DNA of 41,554 nt from Planctomycetota bacterium (GTDB lineage: Bacteria; Planctomycetota; UBA1135): positions 1 to 41,554 of the forward strand of contig JAJFFC010000009.1 of NCBI GenBank assembly GCA_021776795.1. The letters are read 5' to 3'. The number at the start of each line of letters is the position of its first letter. Position 1 is the stretch's first letter. Below, piece by piece: positions 1-6,468 of this stretch. The position numbers and the translations under genes were made by a program. Below the pieces are notes generated by a model. That model did not search any database. It was given only the letters and a program-made list of their open reading frames with translations, and had not been told where the DNA came from.

Positions 1-141
1 CTGTCCGCAGAGAAGCGCTGGCGCAAACTGAATGGCCATCAACTGCTCGCCGAAGTCATCAACGGCGTGCGATTCAAAGACGGCATCAGGAGCTACGCCG
101 CATGAGCTGCAACTCTGGAACACAACATTTGACAATAACTC
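1..141 (+). mobile_element. 3' end of an IS256/mutator-like insertion sequence, truncated by the window edge
   Basis: Positions 2-141 are identical, in inverted orientation, to 41415-41554. The open frame from position 1 to the stop at 103-105 encodes the last 34 residues of a transposase (WRKLNGHQLLAEVINGVRF followed by KDGIRSYAA), which resembles the C-terminus of IS256/mutator-family transposases. The identity stops sharply at 141/142, marking the IS boundary. The outer end reads GAGTTATTGTCAAATGTTGT on the minus strand. The rest of the element lies outside the window. Family assignment rests on memory of C-terminal sequences and is moderate; the repeat and its boundary are seen directly. 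Confidence 0.75.
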
Positions 142-358
142 TGGCAGAAACCGTTGTCTCTTCCCGAACAAATTTCGCGACTATTGCATCTGCAGCAGCT
201 AAATCAGGGTTTAGGGATAGATTGCCAATTAAATTGACTGTATGAGCGCGTAGTTGAGACTTTCGATTGGACCACCAACCCAGTGCACCAAATATTATGG
301 CCACCAAGACTGATAGGGCCAGAAGTATGTTTCCGATGTTTTCAGCGACGATTGTCAT
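86..358 (-). pseudogene. Small membrane protein gene truncated by the IS insertion
   Basis: The ATG at 358 begins only 10 bp from the left box of the attC-like site at 369-429, the usual place for the first gene of an integron cassette. The product starts with one hydrophobic segment (about residues 8-28, ILLALSVLVAIIFGALGWW) followed by a basic stretch, so a single-pass membrane protein is likely. Codons from about residue 73 onward (positions 141-86) are read from the IS end, so the native C-terminus is missing and the last 17 or so residues are foreign. No family is recognised. It is probably a non-functional remnant of the last cassette before the IS. Confidence 0.55.
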
Positions 359-368
359 GACTATTTAC

Positions 369-429
369 TGCTAACGGGATTGCCATTGCAGCAGCTCGCG
401 AAGCGAGTCTGCTGCAATGGCTTCCATGA
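369..429 (-). repeat. attC-like integron recombination site, copy 1
   Basis: The core 382-421 is a near-perfect hairpin: arms GCCATTGCAGCAGCTCGC and GCGAGTCTGCTGCAATGGC around a GAA loop, with one unpaired base in the right arm. Read on the minus strand, the extra base lies in the 5' arm just outside a CTCGC-TTC-GCGAG tip, as extrahelical bases do in attC sites, so the cassette direction is minus. The right-hand simple site reads GTTAGCA (375-369 on minus), close to the GTTRRRY consensus. The opposite box (TCATGGA) is degenerate. It shares sequence and presumed 61-bp length with the copies at 2626 and 4811. Confidence 0.65.
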
Positions 430-667
430 GAAGTTTACTCCTGTCACGGCCGATGTGGCGGCCGCGGGGCAAGAAAGGTCGATTGCCTGCCAGGCTTCCA
501 TGCGCACTCTGAATGGCCCATCGATGGGGCAGGTGCAAGTTAAGGTCCGTCCAGTCGGGCGCCGCTATCTGGTTGTCGGCCTCACAAAAGTGGACTTGGG
601 CGTTGCACCGCAGTCGCCCGGACTGGGCGGTTTGATCAACTCGGCCTAGTCGCCGCTGCCTCGACAT
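371..667 (-). CDS. Doubtful cassette ORF ending inside attC copy 1
   Basis: An open frame of 98 codons runs in the cassette direction from an ATG at 667 and stops at 371 in the attC simple site. Cassette genes often end close to or inside attC, which is the only argument in favour. The product is rich in Arg and Gln, has no recognisable domain, signal peptide or membrane segment, and the local base composition is GC-richer than the neighbouring cassette genes. It may well be chance. An overlapping plus-strand frame (380-649) is equally uninformative. Confidence 0.2.
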   Translation of the reverse strand: MSRQRRLGRVDQTAQSGRLRCNAQVHFCEADNQIAAPDWTDLNLHLPHRWAIQSAHGSLAGNRPFLPRGRHIGRDRSKLLMEAIAADSLRELLQWQSR

Positions 668-942
668 TTAATCAGGAAGCCTCGTTGGACTCCTTGCGCG
701 GGTTGCTTGGAGCTTGAGCTCCTCGAGGACCTCGCCGCTCGGTGCGGACACCACGGCCGCGCTGCGCTTATCGCATATATCCAATGAGATTCGTGGTAGT
801 AGTTGCTTTATGGCTGGTCTCCGGATTGGGCCACACGAGCCCGCATGAATCTTTGCAGACCCCTCGGGGTACAGCGCAGACCGGGGACCGGTCGGCTCAT
901 TTCATCTGGATAGACTGTTAAGAGTACAGGATTAGACCACAG
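430..942. other. Stretch of about 500 bp without a convincing gene
   Basis: Apart from the doubtful frame 371-667 nothing here looks coding. The part from about 440 to 780 is GC-rich compared with the surrounding cassette DNA, and 780-940 is mixed and without open frames. No hairpin terminator, tRNA or repeat of the attC type was found in it. It could be the remains of an older cassette or a non-coding cassette segment. Confidence 0.4.
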
Positions 943-1221
943 TCAAACTTCCAGTGAATGCGTCCATCGAGGAACCCCCTGCTTTGAAAGATAGCCCACT
1001 AGGTTTTGACTTCCAAAGAAAGTGGCCTTGCCAGAACTCATAAACGCAAGAGCAGATTGATCGATCTTAAAACCCGCACCTCGGGCCTTCTCTGTGAGTT
1101 GATTCAGCAGGAGTTGATTTGCTGCTGTGGTGCCCGAATTTGAGCGGGCGTCAAATACGGCAAAATCAATCCAGCCGCCAGATGTAGATTTTTCTCTTAA
1201 ATGGGCAATGTTAATCTTCAT
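943..1221 (-). CDS. Hypothetical 92-aa cassette protein
   Basis: A small soluble protein starting at an ATG at 1221, 30 bp downstream of the DUF2188 gene and in the same direction as the cassette, so the two are probably cotranscribed. It contains a phrase typical of a small alpha/beta domain (GGWIDFAVFDARSNSGTTAA) and no membrane segment or signal peptide. I do not recognise a family. The pairing with a DUF2188 protein and the cassette location are the only clues, and no function is claimed. Confidence 0.5.
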   Translation of the reverse strand: MKINIAHLREKSTSGGWIDFAVFDARSNSGTTAANQLLLNQLTEKARGAGFKIDQSALAFMSSGKATFFGSQNLVGYLSKQGVPRWTHSLEV

Positions 1222-1251
1222 TGGATCACACGTGTTATTGGTCGCTTTAGG

Positions 1252-1500
1252 TTAGTGCTCGGTGTCCTTGGGTGGGAATGGGTCACGTCCAGGAGAGATT
1301 GTGTCCTTACTTCGAATGCGTCCATTCAGCCCTTTAGTCGTGAGCTCCCCACCACCTTGGTTTGTTAGCATTCCACGGGCAGAATTCTCTGCGGCACCCT
1401 GTGTTTTGTGGAGGCTGGATGCCCGCTTTGAATCATTACGCTTGTTTACCCATTGGCCATCTTCGCGGCGGTAAACGGTACGGTCTTGTTTCTTAGACAT
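1252..1500 (-). CDS. DUF2188-like protein
   Basis: The ATG at 1500 gives an 82-residue basic protein with the DUF2188 pattern: an N-terminal RTVYRREDGQWVNKR segment, a middle S-x-x-H-x-T-Q stretch that in this family marks periodic substitution of residues (SLHKTQGAAENSAR), and a C-terminal GRIRSKDTISPGRDPFPPK ending. Family members are small, often found near mobile elements, with no firmly established role. A longer frame upstream to 1668 exists, but its extra sequence overlaps the divergent gene at 1644 and is unlike the family. The next gene (943-1221) follows closely on the same strand. Confidence 0.7.
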   Translation of the reverse strand: MSKKQDRTVYRREDGQWVNKRNDSKRASSLHKTQGAAENSARGMLTNQGGGELTTKGLNGRIRSKDTISPGRDPFPPKDTEH

Positions 1501-1643
1501 TTGTTTCGATTGGGCTTGGGGCCGTTGAGACCCTTGACAAAATGGCTCCAGGGAGAGACCTTGGAACACTCGTAAGGCAGTCTGCCCCCTCGCGCACGAC
1601 CAGTCAACCGTCTTCTTACCAATAAGACACCGAATTCTAAAAA

Positions 1644-1991
1644 ATGGGACAACCGACACTGAAAACACTTGGGCTTCTGCTCCGCAAAGAGCGAGGAGAG
1701 CGCGGTATTAGGGAGGTTGCAAAGGAGATTGATATTAGCCATGCAACGCTTTCTAGGGTTGAAAGGGGGTTTTTACCTGACCTCGAGAACTTCAGAAAAA
1801 TATGTGAGTGGCTAGAAGTTGATCCAGGCGTGGTTTTAAGGGTCAAGCCCCACGGGCAATCAAAGGAGCCTAAGATTGCTGCCCATTTTCGAAAAGATGC
1901 GACTCTGGAACCAGGTACTGCGCAGGCACTGGCGACGTTAATCCTTGCGGCTCAGAGAGCACTAGTGGAGGGCAGTCGCCGGGACAACTAG
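1644..1991 (+). CDS. XRE-family helix-turn-helix regulator
   Basis: A 115-residue protein whose first about 65 residues form a Cro/CI-type helix-turn-helix domain: LGLLLRKERGERGIREVAKE, then the recognition region ISHATLSRVERG, then PDLENFRKICEWLEVDP. The C-terminal 45 residues are a helical extension of the kind that contacts a partner protein. The stop at 1989-1991 is one base before the ATG of the ImmA-like metallopeptidase, so the two form an operon. XRE/ImmA pairs are known as phage- or ICE-type switches, where ImmA-type proteases act against the regulator, and as toxin-antitoxin-like modules. The pair runs against the cassette direction, as self-promoted toxin-antitoxin cassettes often do. 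Confidence 0.85.
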   Translation: MGQPTLKTLGLLLRKERGERGIREVAKEIDISHATLSRVERGFLPDLENFRKICEWLEVDPGVVLRVKPHGQSKEPKIAAHFRKDATLEPGTAQALATLILAAQRALVEGSRRDN

Positions 1992-1992
1992 G

Positions 1993-2559
1993 ATGTTTGA
2001 ACGTGGATATAAAACATGGTGTGAAAACATCTCCGCATCTTTGCGCAAGGAGCTTGCATTAGAGTCCAAATCCCCCATTGATCTTGATGCACTTGCAAAG
2101 CATTTGGGCATTTTTGTGTGGGAAGCAAAGGATGTTCCAGGTGTGGATAAAGAAACCCTGGGGATTCTTCTCGAGACCGATTCTTCGAGTTGGTCTGCTT
2201 TTACTATTTACGCGAATGGCCGAAGCCTAATCGTTCTTAACTCCTCACACTTTGGGGGGCGCAGAGCTAGCAACTTATGCCATGAACTCGCACACCTTAT
2301 TTTGGGCCATGAGCCTGCACGCCTTGATGTGGCTGAAGGCGGCCACCTTGTTCTCCATTCTTTCGATCAATCTCAGGAGCAGGAGGCTGATTGGCTAAGT
2401 GGATGCCTGTTACTACCAAGAGTAGCGTTGCTTGCCTGCCGAAAGGAAGGCCTTTCGATTGAGGATATCGCTTCAAAGTTTGGTGCAAGTAAACAAATGG
2501 CAACATACAGGCTAAATGCTTCAGGAGTTGAACGCCAGCTAGCCAGAGGCCGGAAGTAG
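1993..2559 (+). CDS. ImmA/IrrE-type metallopeptidase
   Basis: 188 residues with the zinc protease core of the ImmA/IrrE (DUF955) family: HELAH at residues 97-101 and the downstream third-ligand region EQEADWLSGCLLLP at about 129-142. The N-terminal part (IDLDALAKHLGIFVWE) matches the usual lead-in of these proteins, and the C-terminal helices (SIEDIASKFGASKQMATYRL) look like the family's small helical tail. It is translated immediately after the XRE regulator, its likely substrate or partner. In ICE and prophage switches such proteases cleave the paired repressor; here a role in a toxin-antitoxin-like or anti-phage cassette is inferred. The gene ends 66 bp before attC copy 2. Confidence 0.85.
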   Translation: MFERGYKTWCENISASLRKELALESKSPIDLDALAKHLGIFVWEAKDVPGVDKETLGILLETDSSSWSAFTIYANGRSLIVLNSSHFGGRRASNLCHELAHLILGHEPARLDVAEGGHLVLHSFDQSQEQEADWLSGCLLLPRVALLACRKEGLSIEDIASKFGASKQMATYRLNASGVERQLARGRK

Positions 2560-2625
2560 AGAATATACCTCTACTCAAATCTTGCGACTTCCAAGTTTCC
2601 TTCCGTAAACCTCAAAAAGAAGTCG

Positions 2626-2686
2626 GTTTAATGGGATTGCCGCTCAGCAGCCCGCGAAGCGGGTCTGTTGCAGCGGCTGGTTGTAT
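2626..2686 (-). repeat. attC-like integron recombination site, copy 2
   Basis: 61 bp, with end boxes GTTTAAT (2626-2632) and GTTGTAT (2680-2686). Read on minus, the site runs from ATACAAC to ATTAAAC, close to the RYYYAAC...GTTRRRY plan of attC. Between them is an imperfect palindrome with a CCCGC-GAA-GCGGG tip. The tip is identical in design to copies 1 and 3 but carries compensating changes (C-G for T-A pairs), which shows that the fold rather than the sequence is kept. Extra unpaired bases lie in the minus-strand 5' arm, giving the same orientation as the other copies. It separates the XRE/ImmA cassette from the Pycsar cassette. Confidence 0.75.
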
Positions 2687-2698
2687 GGCAGATTATCA

Positions 2699-3520
2699 TT
2701 AACCAAATGCCTTAGGGTCGACAAACTTTGTGGGATATGACACAGGAAGGCTCTGTGGATCTAAGTGTTCAAGGAGTGAGAATTTTTCCACAAGCGGCTT
2801 GAACTTCTCCCGTCCAGGCCCAGCAACGACATTTAGAAAGAGGAGCAGTTGCTCACTCCTAGACAATTGAGCCCGCAACAAGTCAATATGGCGCTTTTGA
2901 TTTTTTATTCCTGACTCATCAACGAATTTTACTATCTGAAAGAGATTCCGAAAATAGTGCCCCAGCATGTTGCCATCTTGCTGGTAGAACTCGTCATAAA
3001 CGAGAATGAGAGTAGCCAGCTCATCCTTATTCTTTATTGAGAGGGCCACATTATCCCACTTGTTTGCAAAGCGTGTGAGGAGAACATTGCCGCATTTTCG
3101 CCCCTCATGGGAACCCATCTTAAAATCTTGAACAATTGCGTTATGAAGCCTCAACATATGAAAAAATGTGGACTCAAGCAGTTGCTCGGCTGATGTGTTG
3201 GCTTGCTTCCCCATTGCATGTGAAGACTTGGCGAGTTCTTCACGCGAATGGTTCAGCTCCTCCATCTGAATTACAATGGTGTAAAGCAATGCAATGAGGG
3301 CCAGAAAGGAAAGGACTGGGTTCAATAGCCCTCCAAAGTAGTCGCCAAAGGTTCCCCACACTTCTTGTTGAGAACTAAAGCCTTGGTTAAATTTCAGAAA
3401 ATACCAACCAGCTGCGAGGGCAACAAAAAGCACCCCAGTAAAAGCTAGCCAGATTAACTTGCGCCTCAAATTTTGAAGCCTTTCCGCGCTCACTCTCCTT
3501 TCTTCTTCGAAATTGCTCAT
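2699..3520 (-). CDS. putAbiC-type phage abortive infection protein
   Basis: A 273-aa protein with two transmembrane segments (about residues 23-42 and 67-86) separated by the family signature WGTFGDYFGGLLNPVLSFLA. After the second come a coiled region with ELNHSREELAKSS, then ESTFFHMLRLHNAIVQDF, a GHYFRNLFQIVKF motif, and the C-terminal signature RAQLSRSEQLLLFLN with GREKFKPLVEKFSLLEHL. These match the putative phage abortive-infection family (Pfam putAbiC). It is the last of three same-strand genes between two attC-like sites, downstream of a Pycsar pair, and its stop lies 13 bp before attC copy 2. An antiphage role is inferred from family and context. Confidence 0.85.
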   Translation of the reverse strand: MSNFEEERRVSAERLQNLRRKLIWLAFTGVLFVALAAGWYFLKFNQGFSSQQEVWGTFGDYFGGLLNPVLSFLALIALLYTIVIQMEELNHSREELAKSSHAMGKQANTSAEQLLESTFFHMLRLHNAIVQDFKMGSHEGRKCGNVLLTRFANKWDNVALSIKNKDELATLILVYDEFYQQDGNMLGHYFRNLFQIVKFVDESGIKNQKRHIDLLRAQLSRSEQLLLFLNVVAGPGREKFKPLVEKFSLLEHLDPQSLPVSYPTKFVDPKAFG

Positions 3521-3560
3521 TTTAAACCTTAAGGTCCATACAACGGAGGACTTGGCCGAA

Positions 3561-4250
3561 TCATACTTTCCAAATCCAACTTGACCGATAAATGGAAAAA
3601 TTGTTCATTGTTTTCCAGACCCTGGATTCCCACATATTTCTTCCCTGACTCAGCTTCGAACCTTCCAGCATGCGGTCGTAGACAGATTTCGTAATCCAAG
3701 TGGGGTGGCTGGGGTCGAGTTCAGTTAACTTTGCGGCGTAATTTGCCGCGCGACCTACCCAGACCAAATCGTTTGAGCCTCGAATACCAGTCCTAGCGAC
3801 AAACAGCTTGCTTGTGTCAATGCCCACCGTTTGCTTGGCTTGAAAGTCAATGTTGTATTGAGATTTAATCGCAGGATTGACTATCTTCTTACAGGCGTAG
3901 TTGATTTTCAATCCAGCTCGAACCGCGGTCGTGTTTTTTGTTTTCCCAATGAACACCGCCATTATTCGGTCCCCATCATACGAGGTAATGGCACCCCCCT
4001 CTGCTCGAATTATCTGGGCGGCGCAATGCAAGTATGACTTATACACCTCCGCAGAAAATTCAGCTGGGAACAAATTGACCAGCTTTGTTGACTCAGACAA
4101 GTCGGCGTACAAGACTGTTGCTTGGAGCTCTACAGCGTCGTTTGCAAACTTTAGGTCCGAGTACTCTGGGACCTTCTGCCCCTTTCGGGTTACCCATTCG
4201 TCTCGAAAAAATTTTGCAACCCGCTGCTTAAGATCTTCTTCTAATGCCAT
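3561..4250 (-). CDS. pycC: Class III nucleotide cyclase of Pycsar type (PycC)
   Basis: 229 residues from the ATG at 4250, chosen because a GGGGAG ribosome-binding site precedes it by 6 bases; a TTG start at 4301 overlapping the previous gene is possible but weaker. A helical N-terminus (1-40) precedes a class III cyclase domain: first metal site in ATVLYADLSEST (D50), second in YDGDRIMAVF (91-100), and the late segment NDLVWVGRAANYAAKL (160-175). This single-domain architecture beside a small membrane effector defines Pycsar systems, in which phage infection triggers cCMP or cUMP synthesis that activates the effector. Which base this enzyme uses cannot be read here. The effector gene lies directly upstream on the same strand. 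Confidence 0.85.
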   Translation of the reverse strand: MALEEDLKQRVAKFFRDEWVTRKGQKVPEYSDLKFANDAVELQATVLYADLSESTKLVNLFPAEFSAEVYKSYLHCAAQIIRAEGGAITSYDGDRIMAVFIGKTKNTTAVRAGLKINYACKKIVNPAIKSQYNIDFQAKQTVGIDTSKLFVARTGIRGSNDLVWVGRAANYAAKLTELDPSHPTWITKSVYDRMLEGSKLSQGRNMWESRVWKTMNNFSIYRSSWIWKV

Positions 4251-4297
4251 GAGTTTCTCCCCAATAAATGAAGTTTTCGAATTGGTGGACCATGCGG

Positions 4298-4786
4298 TCA
4301 ACCGTTGTATAGCAGGAATATGGCAACGGCCCAGGGAACGATGGCCATGAATAAACCGGTTAGGGATCGCCGGATCCAGGCAAACTTAATCTCAGCGATT
4401 TCAGCGTTTCTGTGACATTGATCGGACAAATCCTCAACCAATCCAGTCTCGGACATGTCGGCAACCTCCTTTCTGAACTGATCTGAACTTTTTTGGCATA
4501 CCCCTCCAAAATAGATGAGTGATCCCTTTGGTCCTCCCGTTCTGGGGAAAGTTGCAAAGCAAAGAAACAGAAGGCTTGCCAAGCCAAACACTATGGCAAG
4601 GGCGGAAGAAACAGCTTGGCCTGTTGTCCAAGCCTCGACTTCATTGGGAGAAATTGCAGCTAGAAAGCCAATCATTGCGGTATTTAGTGCAAAAATAATT
4701 GAAACCCTAGAATCTGCCGCAGCAATCCAGCGTAATTGTCGTTCTAGGCTTTTTTCGAGAAAAATGATTTGCTCGGTCTCTTTCAC
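4298..4786 (-). CDS. pycTM: Pycsar membrane effector (PycTM/DUF5706-like)
   Basis: 162 residues from a GTG at 4786, 25 bp after the attC copy 3 box, making it the first gene of the cassette. The product begins with an amphipathic helix (LEKSLERQLRWIAAADSRVS), characteristic of the DUF5706 Pycsar effector family, followed by hydrophobic segments at about 28-45 (IIFALNTAMIGFLAAIS), 58-80 and 138-160. A cytoplasmic stretch separates the second and third. Its stop lies 47 bp from the cyclase ATG. In characterised Pycsar systems the effector binds the cyclic pyrimidine and disrupts the inner membrane, killing the infected cell. The function here is assigned by family resemblance plus the neighbouring cyclase. 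Confidence 0.8.
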   Translation of the reverse strand: MKETEQIIFLEKSLERQLRWIAAADSRVSIIFALNTAMIGFLAAISPNEVEAWTTGQAVSSALAIVFGLASLLFLCFATFPRTGGPKGSLIYFGGVCQKSSDQFRKEVADMSETGLVEDLSDQCHRNAEIAEIKFAWIRRSLTGLFMAIVPWAVAIFLLYNG

Positions 4787-4810
4787 GTCACTTCATTATT
4801 GCACAATCCG

Positions 4811-4871
4811 GCCTAATGGAAATGCCATTCAGCAACTCGCGAAGCGAGTCTGCTGCAATGGCTGGTTGGGA
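4811..4871 (-). repeat. attC-like integron recombination site, copy 3
   Basis: 61 bp bounded by GCCTAAT (4811-4817) and GTTGGGA (4865-4871). On minus it reads TCCCAAC ... ATTAGGC, one base from the classical GTTAGGC box, and the two boxes pair over six of seven positions with G-T wobbles. The inner arms pair through a CTCGC-TTC-GCGAG tip. On minus the 5' arm has two bases with no partner in the 3' arm, as expected for the extrahelical bases that set attC polarity. The length equals copy 2 exactly. It lies between the unknown 263-aa gene and the Pycsar cassette. Confidence 0.75.
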
Positions 4872-4903
4872 AGTTAATGATGCCGGACCTTTGCAATGTC
4901 TGA

Positions 4904-5695
4904 TTAATTTTTCTTTGCACTCCGAAAACCAGCAAGCCACCGTGACAATCGGCCAAACAGGCCACCTTCCGTTCTAGTAGTGCCGCTAATACTGTCTTCC
5001 TCGGCAAGAAACTCAGGGATGCTCCATGCAGCTCGAATCCTCCTTAGCATTTTACGATCAACTCCCCTTGGAGAACAATAGTGAGCCAAATACTCGTATT
5101 GGCGGTAGCATGCCCACTGAATCGCCCTGTTGGCTTCTTTCGCTACGCAGTCGATGGCGTTCCCATAGATTTCGCCTCCTTCGACACCGATGCTCGGCTC
5201 CTCAGACACAAGCTTAAGCATGTGATCAGCCATGACCTCTTGAGTAATCCCGAACATGTTCTTGGTTTCTTCCGTTGTGTACTCTAGTGCATCACCTACA
5301 CCGGATTGAAGAAACAGATTTCCGTGTGGTTGAATGTGACTGAGGATTACAAGGTGGGCATCAAGAACTGAAAGTGAAGGATGTTCCGCCTCACCTTTGC
5401 GATACTGCTGCCTCCAATAATCAAGAAATGCTTGTGCAGAATTTCGCTTACCCTCCCTCTCCATCACAGCGCAATGCTTTGAATTGAGGCCCTTCTTGCT
5501 CTGAATCTCAACAAGCTCATCCGTGATTTGGAGCTCCTTATCAAAGCAAAGATCTGGATCCTTCTCAAAAAGAAAATTCCCAAGATCTTGCCATGAATAA
5601 AATGAAGTACCAAATTCTTCATTTCCTGCAGCAAGGACGCGAGAACTTGCCTCTATCAGATCCTTCTCTAGCTCTAACTCTGCACGGCTCTGCAT
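4904..5695 (-). CDS. Hypothetical 263-aa cassette protein
   Basis: A soluble, acidic protein with no membrane segment, signal peptide or motif that I recognise. It starts at an ATG at 5695 and ends 33 bp before attC copy 3, in the cassette direction, so it is the first cassette gene seen from the right edge of the array. Two helical regions dominate, a Glu/Lys-rich N-terminal half and a C-terminal part around NRAIQWACYRQYEYLAHYC. The base composition is AT-richer than the chromosomal genes to the right. Its neighbours are defence genes, which makes a defence role possible but unproven. Confidence 0.65.
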   Translation of the reverse strand: MQSRAELELEKDLIEASSRVLAAGNEEFGTSFYSWQDLGNFLFEKDPDLCFDKELQITDELVEIQSKKGLNSKHCAVMEREGKRNSAQAFLDYWRQQYRKGEAEHPSLSVLDAHLVILSHIQPHGNLFLQSGVGDALEYTTEETKNMFGITQEVMADHMLKLVSEEPSIGVEGGEIYGNAIDCVAKEANRAIQWACYRQYEYLAHYCSPRGVDRKMLRRIRAAWSIPEFLAEEDSISGTTRTEGGLFGRLSRWLAGFRSAKKN

Positions 5696-5724
5696 GGTTT
5701 AATCAATCTTACTGTTGTTCTAGG

Positions 5725-5757
5725 AAAAGTTCGAGTTCGCAACCGCTTGCACAACTC
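5725..5757 (-). terminator. Possible terminator of the cobalamin adenosyltransferase gene
   Basis: Read on minus, GAGTT-GT-GCAA-gcgg-TTGC-G-AACTC forms a hairpin (5757-5733) with a small internal loop, followed by GAACTTTTCC. It lies 32 bp beyond the stop of the gene at 5789-6349 and in the right orientation. The U-tract is short, so strength is uncertain. It also marks the approximate border between the cassette island and the chromosome. Confidence 0.45.
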
Positions 5758-5788
5758 CTATCTTCCAAACGACCAATATACGGCCGCG

Positions 5789-6349
5789 TTACTCCCCTGG
5801 CGCCCAGGGGACATCGGGCGTGTTGGCGAGATGGTTGGCGTAGCGGGCTAGTACGAAGATCCAATCGGACAAGCGATTGAGGTAGCGCACATGGGCGGCG
5901 TCGACTTGGTTTTCGCCTTCTTGGGCAAGTGCGACGAGCTGACGTTCGGCGCGTCGGCACACGGTGCGGGCGAGGTGGAGACGTGCAGCCAACTCGGTGC
6001 CGCCGGGCAGAATGAAGGCGGTCAGCTCTGGCAGGGCTTCTTGCCATTGATCGACTTCCTTCTCGAGAGATGGAGTCGCCTCTTCGGGCCACTCCGGCAG
6101 ATAAGCCTTCGCACCTTCGCGTGCCTCCGGTGGCGTGGCCAAGAAGGACCCCAAGGTGAACAGATTGCGTTGCTCACGATGCAAAACCTCAGCTTGCGGA
6201 GCATCGGCAGCGACCGCGCACCAACCCAACACCGAGTTCAACTCATCGACCTCGCCATACGCCGCAATCCGCGTGGCGTGTTTGGGCACGCGGCCGCCGC
6301 CGAAGAGTCCGGTTTCTCCCTCGTCGCCCGTCTTGGTGTAGATGCGCAT
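5789..6349 (-). CDS. PduO-type cob(I)alamin adenosyltransferase
   Basis: 186 residues from the ATG at 6349. The enzyme transfers the adenosyl group of ATP to cob(I)alamin to make coenzyme B12. The N-terminal nucleotide-binding signature TKTGDEGETGLFGGGRV (about residues 5-21) and the C-terminal helix motifs RTVCRRAERQLVAL and VRYLNRLSDWIFVLAR are typical of the PduO/MMAB family, and the length matches the family. A longer frame to 6562 only adds GC-rich sequence over the terminator of the neighbouring gene. It lies downstream of the UGA-containing peroxiredoxin but is separated from it by a strong terminator, so it has its own promoter or depends on readthrough. Confidence 0.93.
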   Translation of the reverse strand: MRIYTKTGDEGETGLFGGGRVPKHATRIAAYGEVDELNSVLGWCAVAADAPQAEVLHREQRNLFTLGSFLATPPEAREGAKAYLPEWPEEATPSLEKEVDQWQEALPELTAFILPGGTELAARLHLARTVCRRAERQLVALAQEGENQVDAAHVRYLNRLSDWIFVLARYANHLANTPDVPWAPGE

Positions 6350-6378
6350 GACCCGATTGTAGGGCCAAATCTGGGCAC

Positions 6379-6409
6379 AAAAAAACACCCTGGCCCGAAA
6401 GCCAGGGTG
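6379..6409 (-). terminator. Rho-independent terminator after the UGA-containing peroxiredoxin
   Basis: On the minus strand a perfect 9-bp stem, CACCCTGGC / GCCAGGGTG (6409-6401 and 6394-6386), closes a 6-base loop and is followed by seven T residues (6385-6379). It lies 60 bp past the peroxiredoxin stop. The loop read on plus is CCGAAA, the same as in the hairpin at 27258-27287. Confidence 0.9.
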
Positions 6410-6468
6410 ATGCAAGGGGAAGGAGCCGCTCCGACCAAGGTCAGGGCGACTCCGCTGCGTCGACAAGC

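Noticed and set aside
380..649. Plus-strand 89-codon frame starting in attC copy 1
   Set aside because: It begins within the recombination site against cassette polarity and has no recognisable domain.
369..4871. CRISPR array
   Set aside because: Three repeats spaced by more than 2 kb with genes in between are not CRISPR; no short regularly spaced repeats were seen anywhere in the window.
5731..5757. A fourth attC site at the right edge of the cassette island
   Set aside because: The hairpin lacks the shared tip, the end boxes and the 61-bp length; it fits a terminator better.
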